DNA from: Chloroflexia bacterium
GTDB lineage: Bacteria; Chloroflexota; Chloroflexia; Thermomicrobiales; UBA6265
NCBI GenBank assembly: GCA_013698285.1
Contig: JACCVE010000290.1
Span: forward strand, 1-8,968
Length of the DNA stretch: 8,968 nucleotides
Reading direction: 5' to 3'
The position numbers and the translations under genes were made by a program. The notes beneath the pieces were generated by a model. That model was not told where the DNA came from, made no database searches, and saw only the letters and a program-made list of their open reading frames with translations. This document shows positions 6,155 to 8,968 of the stretch, piece by piece (the first letter of the stretch is position 1; each line of letters starts with the position of its first letter).

Positions 6155-7336
6155 TCAGGACCGCCCCGGATGGGCCACGGTCGCGTGTGGCGACGGTTCG
6201 CCCGCCGTCCCGACGCCTCGTGGCACCGCGCTCCCGGCGCGCCCAAAGCCGGGCCGGCGCTGGACGTAGGCCAGGGCGACGAAGCCGATCAAGACCCCGA
6301 ACCAGAGGGTCGCGAAGCGGATCAGCAGTGTCGCGGCGGCGGCCACGCCGGAGGTCATCGCCGGGTCGTCGATCAGCAGGAGCAGCATCGCCGCGACGCT
6401 GGCCTCGGCCACCCCCAGGCCGCCCGGCAGCATCGACAGGGCCCCGAAGACGGACGAGACCGAGAGGACGAAGGTGGCGACCAAGAGCAGCTGCCAGGAC
6501 GCGTCGAGCCCGAGGCCGATCAGGACCAGGAACAGGGCCACGCACTCCAGGCCCCACGACACGATGCCGGTCGCCACCGCCCCGATCAGCAGTCCAGGCC
6601 GGTACAGCACGTTCGACGCATCGAGGAAGTGCTGGGCGTGGGACAGCACCTTGCTGACCAGCGGCTTGGCCAGCGGCAGCCGCTCGGACCAGGTCAGGAT
6701 GGCCATCAGCAGGTGTGGCCGCTGGAGCAGGACCACTGCGACAATCCCACCGAGGATGGCGACCGCCAGGATCGGCCGCCCGTAGGAGAACTGGGTCAGG
6801 CCGAGGGCCGCCAGGGCCAGCATCGCCAGGCCGTCGGTGATCCGCTCCGCCGCGATCACGGCGGCCGTCCTACTGACCGGCGTCCCCGCGACCCGCCGCA
6901 CCAGCAGCCCCTTGACGACCTCCCCGACCTTGCCGGGGGTGAGGGACATGCTGAACCCGGCCAGGAAGATCGCCGCGCTCGTGCCGAGGCCCAGGCGCGG
7001 CACCCCGATCCGCCGAAGGTAGACCTCCCACTTGGCGAACCGCAGGGCGTAGTTGCCGAGTGTCAGGGCCAGCACCGGCAGGGCCAGCCACCAATCGAAG
7101 GCGCGAAGGGCCGACCCGAGTTGCCGGACATCGCTCGCCAGCGCCAGCAGCGATACCACGACCACCGCCAGGAGGACCCCGGCCGCGAGGCGCGGCAGGT
7201 ACCTGGCGATCAAGGAGGCCGAGGCCGCATCGTCCCCGGCCGGGTCGTTGGCGAGGTGTTCGGGCTGTTCGGGGGACGCCGCGCCGTCGGGGTGCGGTGT
7301 GCTGAGGTCGAGATCGGCGGTTAGGGGGTCGGACAC
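6155..7336 (-). CDS. Flippase-like membrane protein (LPG_synthase_TM family)
   Basis: An integral membrane protein of 393 residues from the chosen start, similar to the transmembrane half of lysylphosphatidylglycerol synthase MprF and to AglD-type proteins (flippase-like domain). Family signatures are LRFAKWEVYLRRIG (98-111), SLTPGKVGEVVKG (131-143), the ERITD motif (164-168) and SMLPGGLGVAEAS (301-313). Hydrophobic segments lie at about 50-68, 83-98, 117-133, 168-183, 187-204, 246-272, 282-302, 311-322 and 330-357. The soluble aminoacyl-transfer domain of MprF is absent, so it should not be annotated as an LPG synthase; lipid or lipid-linked-sugar translocation is the family-level guess. Residues 1-40 are disordered and acidic, and the C-terminal ~30 are disordered and basic. 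The GTG at 7336 is chosen for its AGGGAG 8 nt upstream. The frame is open to 7603, but that part runs through the repeat and looks non-coding. Confidence 0.87.
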   Translation of the reverse strand: MSDPLTADLDLSTPHPDGAASPEQPEHLANDPAGDDAASASLIARYLPRLAAGVLLAVVVVSLLALASDVRQLGSALRAFDWWLALPVLALTLGNYALRFAKWEVYLRRIGVPRLGLGTSAAIFLAGFSMSLTPGKVGEVVKGLLVRRVAGTPVSRTAAVIAAERITDGLAMLALAALGLTQFSYGRPILAVAILGGIVAVVLLQRPHLLMAILTWSERLPLAKPLVSKVLSHAQHFLDASNVLYRPGLLIGAVATGIVSWGLECVALFLVLIGLGLDASWQLLLVATFVLSVSSVFGALSMLPGGLGVAEASVAAMLLLLIDDPAMTSGVAAAATLLIRFATLWFGVLIGFVALAYVQRRPGFGRAGSAVPRGVGTAGEPSPHATVAHPGRS

Positions 7337-7344
7337 GAGGGACG

Positions 7345-7350
7345 CTCCCT
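7345..7350 (-). promoter_or_regulatory. Ribosome-binding site deciding the flippase start
   Basis: AGGGAG on the minus strand with an 8-nt spacer to the GTG at 7334-7336. It supports a start 89 codons inside the longest open frame and places the translated region after the repeat-containing leader. Confidence 0.6.
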
Positions 7351-7507
7351 GGGGGCGTGAAGGACGGGATGGGGAGGACCGGGGCACCGGCGGACTGCGC
7401 ACCGGTCGTCGCGGCGATCCCAAGCGTACAGCATGGATGCGACCCCAGAGGGCGAGTCTGGTCGGTGTCACATCGTTTGCTCCGACGAAACCACGCGCGT
7501 TCTTTTG

Positions 7508-7600
7508 GTAGAGGCGCTGCTTGCCGCGCCCATCACGGGAAGATACGGGCAAGAGTGGACAAGCGATGAGGTGAAGAGGCCCCAGCGATCGGCATCCCTC
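7508..7600. repeat. ~92-bp palindromic intergenic element, copy B (degraded right end)
   Basis: The left terminus 7508-7533 contains GCGCTGCTTGCCGCGCCCAT and matches the left end of the element at 4795 at 22 of 26 bases. The right end 7576-7599 matches that element's right end at about 17 of 24 bases (shared GAGG, CAGCGA), with a 42-nt centre that shares short blocks such as GGAA, GCAAGA and ACAA. It lies in the 305-bp gap between the prmC stop and the flippase start, 41 nt after the stop. The rest of that gap (7337-7507) holds only the ribosome-binding site and no clear promoter; 7601-7641 has no clear hairpin. Confidence 0.55.
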
Positions 7601-7641
7601 CAATTCGGTCGCCCCGCCTCACTTCCGGTTCACGAACCTCA

Positions 7642-8625
7642 TCACCGCTCGACGGTCACGAACCGGTCCAGCCCGGCCAAGTCGGGGTGAATGGTGACCG
7701 TGGCCGATGGCATCAACAGCCCGATCCGGTAGCGGACCGTCCTGGCCTGGGCGGGGTCAAGTTCGAGGATCGCCGCGCCCGCCGGGGACAGCACCCGGGG
7801 CAGGTCCGCGACCAGCCGGTCGATCGCCGCCAGCCCGTCCGGGCCGGAGACGAGCGCGAGGGACGGTTCGGCCGCCAGGTCGGGGTTGCCGGAGACCTGT
7901 TCCGGGGTCAGGTAGGGGAGGTTCGCCAGCAGCAGATCGATTGGGCCCCGGCACCACGCCGCCAGGTCACCCCGGACGAACGTGACCGCCGAGACGGCCC
8001 CGTTCGCCCCCAGCGCCCGCTGGTTCTGCCGCGCCACGGCGAGGGCCTCCGCCGACACGTCGCTGCCGATCACCCGCGTCTCCCGGTCCGGCGGTTGCCG
8101 GGCCGCGACCGAGAGGGCGATCGCGCCGCTGCCGGTGCCGATGTCGAGGACCGTCGCGGGGACGTGGCGCCGCGCCCGGTCGAGGGCCCACAGGACGAGC
8201 GATTCCGTCTCCGGCCGGGGCACCAGGACGGCCGGCGTGACCAGGAACGACAGTCCGAAGAACTCCCGGATCCCCGTCAGGTAGGCGACGGGTTCGCCGC
8301 CGAGGCGCCGGCTCAGCACGTCGGCATACCTGTCCGCGACTTCCGGCGCGACGGCATCCTGGGCCGCCATGAAGTAGGCGGTCCGGTCCAGGCCGAGTAG
8401 GTGCCGGAGGAGGACCTCCGCATCGAGGTCCGGGGACCCTGTCACGTCGGGGCGCTCCCCCAGGACGCTCGCGCCCCACCGGGCCAGACTGCGCACGGTC
8501 GCATGGGTTTGGGCATCTTGCCCACTTGCGTTTTGGCCGTCTCGGGGCACAATGCGCTCGTCCGGTGCCCGCTCTCGGCCCGGATGACGAATCGGCCGCG
8601 TTGGCTCCAGAGGAGGATCGACCAT
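7642..8625 (-). CDS. prmC: Release factor glutamine methyltransferase PrmC
   Basis: Transfers a methyl group from SAM to the Gln of the GGQ motif of class I release factors RF1/RF2, increasing termination efficiency. From ATG 8625 it has 327 residues. Visible motifs are EPVAYLTGIREFFG (111-124), VPRPETE (135-141), SAM motif I DIGTGSGAIA (161-170), the acidic residue Asp189, and NLPY at 235-238 where most PrmC proteins have NPPY. The family is usually ~280 residues, and residues 1-43 look unrelated; a GTG at 8496 would give 284 residues, and GTG 8550 is another option. None has a clear Shine-Dalgarno. A longer frame from TTG 8673 would overlap the recombinase and is less likely. Unlike the common arrangement, no prfA precedes it: a tyrosine recombinase gene ends 4 bp upstream. 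Confidence 0.93.
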   Translation of the reverse strand: MVDPPLEPTRPIRHPGRERAPDERIVPRDGQNASGQDAQTHATVRSLARWGASVLGERPDVTGSPDLDAEVLLRHLLGLDRTAYFMAAQDAVAPEVADRYADVLSRRLGGEPVAYLTGIREFFGLSFLVTPAVLVPRPETESLVLWALDRARRHVPATVLDIGTGSGAIALSVAARQPPDRETRVIGSDVSAEALAVARQNQRALGANGAVSAVTFVRGDLAAWCRGPIDLLLANLPYLTPEQVSGNPDLAAEPSLALVSGPDGLAAIDRLVADLPRVLSPAGAAILELDPAQARTVRYRIGLLMPSATVTIHPDLAGLDRFVTVER

Positions 8626-8629
8626 GTGT

Positions 8630-8968
8630 TCACCGCGCATGGAGTCGCCCGGGCGGGGCGGTTTTCTGCACAACGTCGGAGGCCGTGGTCACGTCGTGGT
8701 CACGCGGGCCGTCAAACAGCCGCGAAATCGTGTCCGCGGCCCGCTCCTGCATGCCCTCCAAGACGTGCGCGTATCGGTCCAGGGTCATGCTCACCCGGGC
8801 ATGTCCGAGGCGTTCCGCGACGACCGTGATCGGCACGCCGGCGGCGATCAGGATGGTGGCGTTGGTGTGCCGAAGGTCGTGCATCCTGATCCGGGGCAGG
8901 CCGGCGGCGTCACTCTCGGCATGGAGCGCCGCGCCGGCTTCGTGATGCCAGTACGGCCGACTTCGGCG
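8630..8968 (-). CDS. Tyrosine recombinase / phage-type integrase, C-terminal part (5' end outside window)
   Basis: The last 112 residues of a site-specific tyrosine recombinase; the frame continues past the right edge. Catalytic residues are visible: the HxxR box in RMHDLRHTNAT, the LGH histidine in AERLGHARVS, and the nucleophilic Tyr in TLDRYAHVL. The upstream catalytic Arg lies outside the window. The core is intact here. The ~27 residues after RLFDGP have no obvious family character and contain a tandem 10-mer repeat in the DNA. The sequence resembles integrases of phages and integrative elements more than housekeeping XerC/D, but that distinction needs the missing N-terminus. It ends 4 bp before the prmC ATG in the same direction. 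Confidence 0.9.
   Translation of the reverse strand, partial: RRSRPYWHHEAGAALHAESDAAGLPRIRMHDLRHTNATILIAAGVPITVVAERLGHARVSMTLDRYAHVLEGMQERAADTISRLFDGPRDHDVTTASDVVQKTAPPGRLHAR
8684..8704. repeat. Tandem CGTGGTCACG repeat in the recombinase 3' end
   Basis: The 10-mer CGTGGTCACG occurs twice exactly, at 8684-8693 and 8695-8704, with an 11-bp period. Each copy has self-complementary ends (CGTG...CACG). It lies within the non-conserved C-terminal tail of the recombinase. An 11-bp duplication is not a multiple of three, so it may have altered the tail's reading frame. It could also be a recombinase or regulator binding site. Confidence 0.55.

Noticed and set aside
4995..6269. 424-codon plus-strand frame
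   Set aside because: It is antisense to the SDR gene, whose motifs are unambiguous. The translated product has no motifs.
6047..7324. 425-codon plus-strand frame rich in Gln, Arg and Asp
   Set aside because: It is antisense to the well-supported flippase-like gene. Its composition mirrors the Leu/Ala-rich opposite strand.
7337..7603. 89-codon N-terminal extension of the flippase-like gene
   Set aside because: It crosses the 92-bp repeat, has Arg/Ser/Pro-rich composition, lacks a ribosome-binding site and is followed by a good site at the inner GTG.
7630..7664. Direct repeat TCACGAACC at the prmC 3' end
   Set aside because: A nine-base repeat, partly inside coding sequence, with no second structural feature; probably chance.
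8480..8630. Possible tRNA gene as integrase attachment site
   Set aside because: I looked for a cloverleaf or T-arm GTTC-type motif around the integrase end and found none.
8626..8673. TTG start for prmC overlapping the recombinase
   Set aside because: Rare start codon with no Shine-Dalgarno; it would overlap the recombinase by 44 bp and add residues unlike PrmC.

Overview
The window is GC-rich bacterial chromosome, well above 60% G+C by eye, and gene-dense. Eight protein genes are supported. One, cut by the left edge, lies on the + strand; the other seven lie on the - strand, and the last of these is cut by the right edge. No rRNA, tRNA or CRISPR array is visible. The gene set, the GTG starts, the T-poor GC-rich hairpin terminators and the short palindromic intergenic repeats fit a member of Chloroflexota (Thermomicrobia/Sphaerobacter-like). 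That placement is an inference and is not proven by any single gene.

Left part (1-3236). A secreted-type cell-wall peptidase (Pro/Ala-rich region, malectin-like sugar-binding domain, NlpC/P60 catalytic domain) ends at 1220 and converges on a METTL-like class I methyltransferase (1405-2184). Next comes a perfect 42-bp palindrome, probably the terminator of a two-gene membrane-protein operon. That operon encodes a two-helix membrane protein (2757-3236) followed by a YtxH-type single-helix protein (2343-2693), and resembles the ytxG-ytxH stress pair of Firmicutes.

Middle (3354-7336). mnmA, the tRNA U34 2-thiouridylase gene, ends in a strong hairpin and has a candidate promoter inside what would otherwise be an over-long N-terminus. 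Upstream of it lies a ~92-bp element with inverted-repeat ends. Then come an extended-SDR NAD-dependent epimerase/dehydratase (4944-6077) and, 77 bp upstream of it, a flippase-like membrane protein of the LPG_synthase_TM family (6155-7336). These two probably form an envelope glycolipid or polyprenyl-sugar operon.

Right part (7337-8968). A 305-bp intergenic region holds a second, diverged copy of the 92-bp element. prmC, the release-factor glutamine methyltransferase gene, follows. It is not next to prfA, its usual partner; instead it lies 4 bp downstream of the 3' end of a tyrosine recombinase gene that runs off the window. This may mark the edge of an integrated element.

Most of the window is housekeeping. 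The most distinctive observations are the paired 92-bp palindromic elements, the malectin-NlpC/P60 fusion, the recombinase/prmC junction, and the uncharacterised membrane-protein pair. I see no clear evidence for a wholly new multi-gene system.
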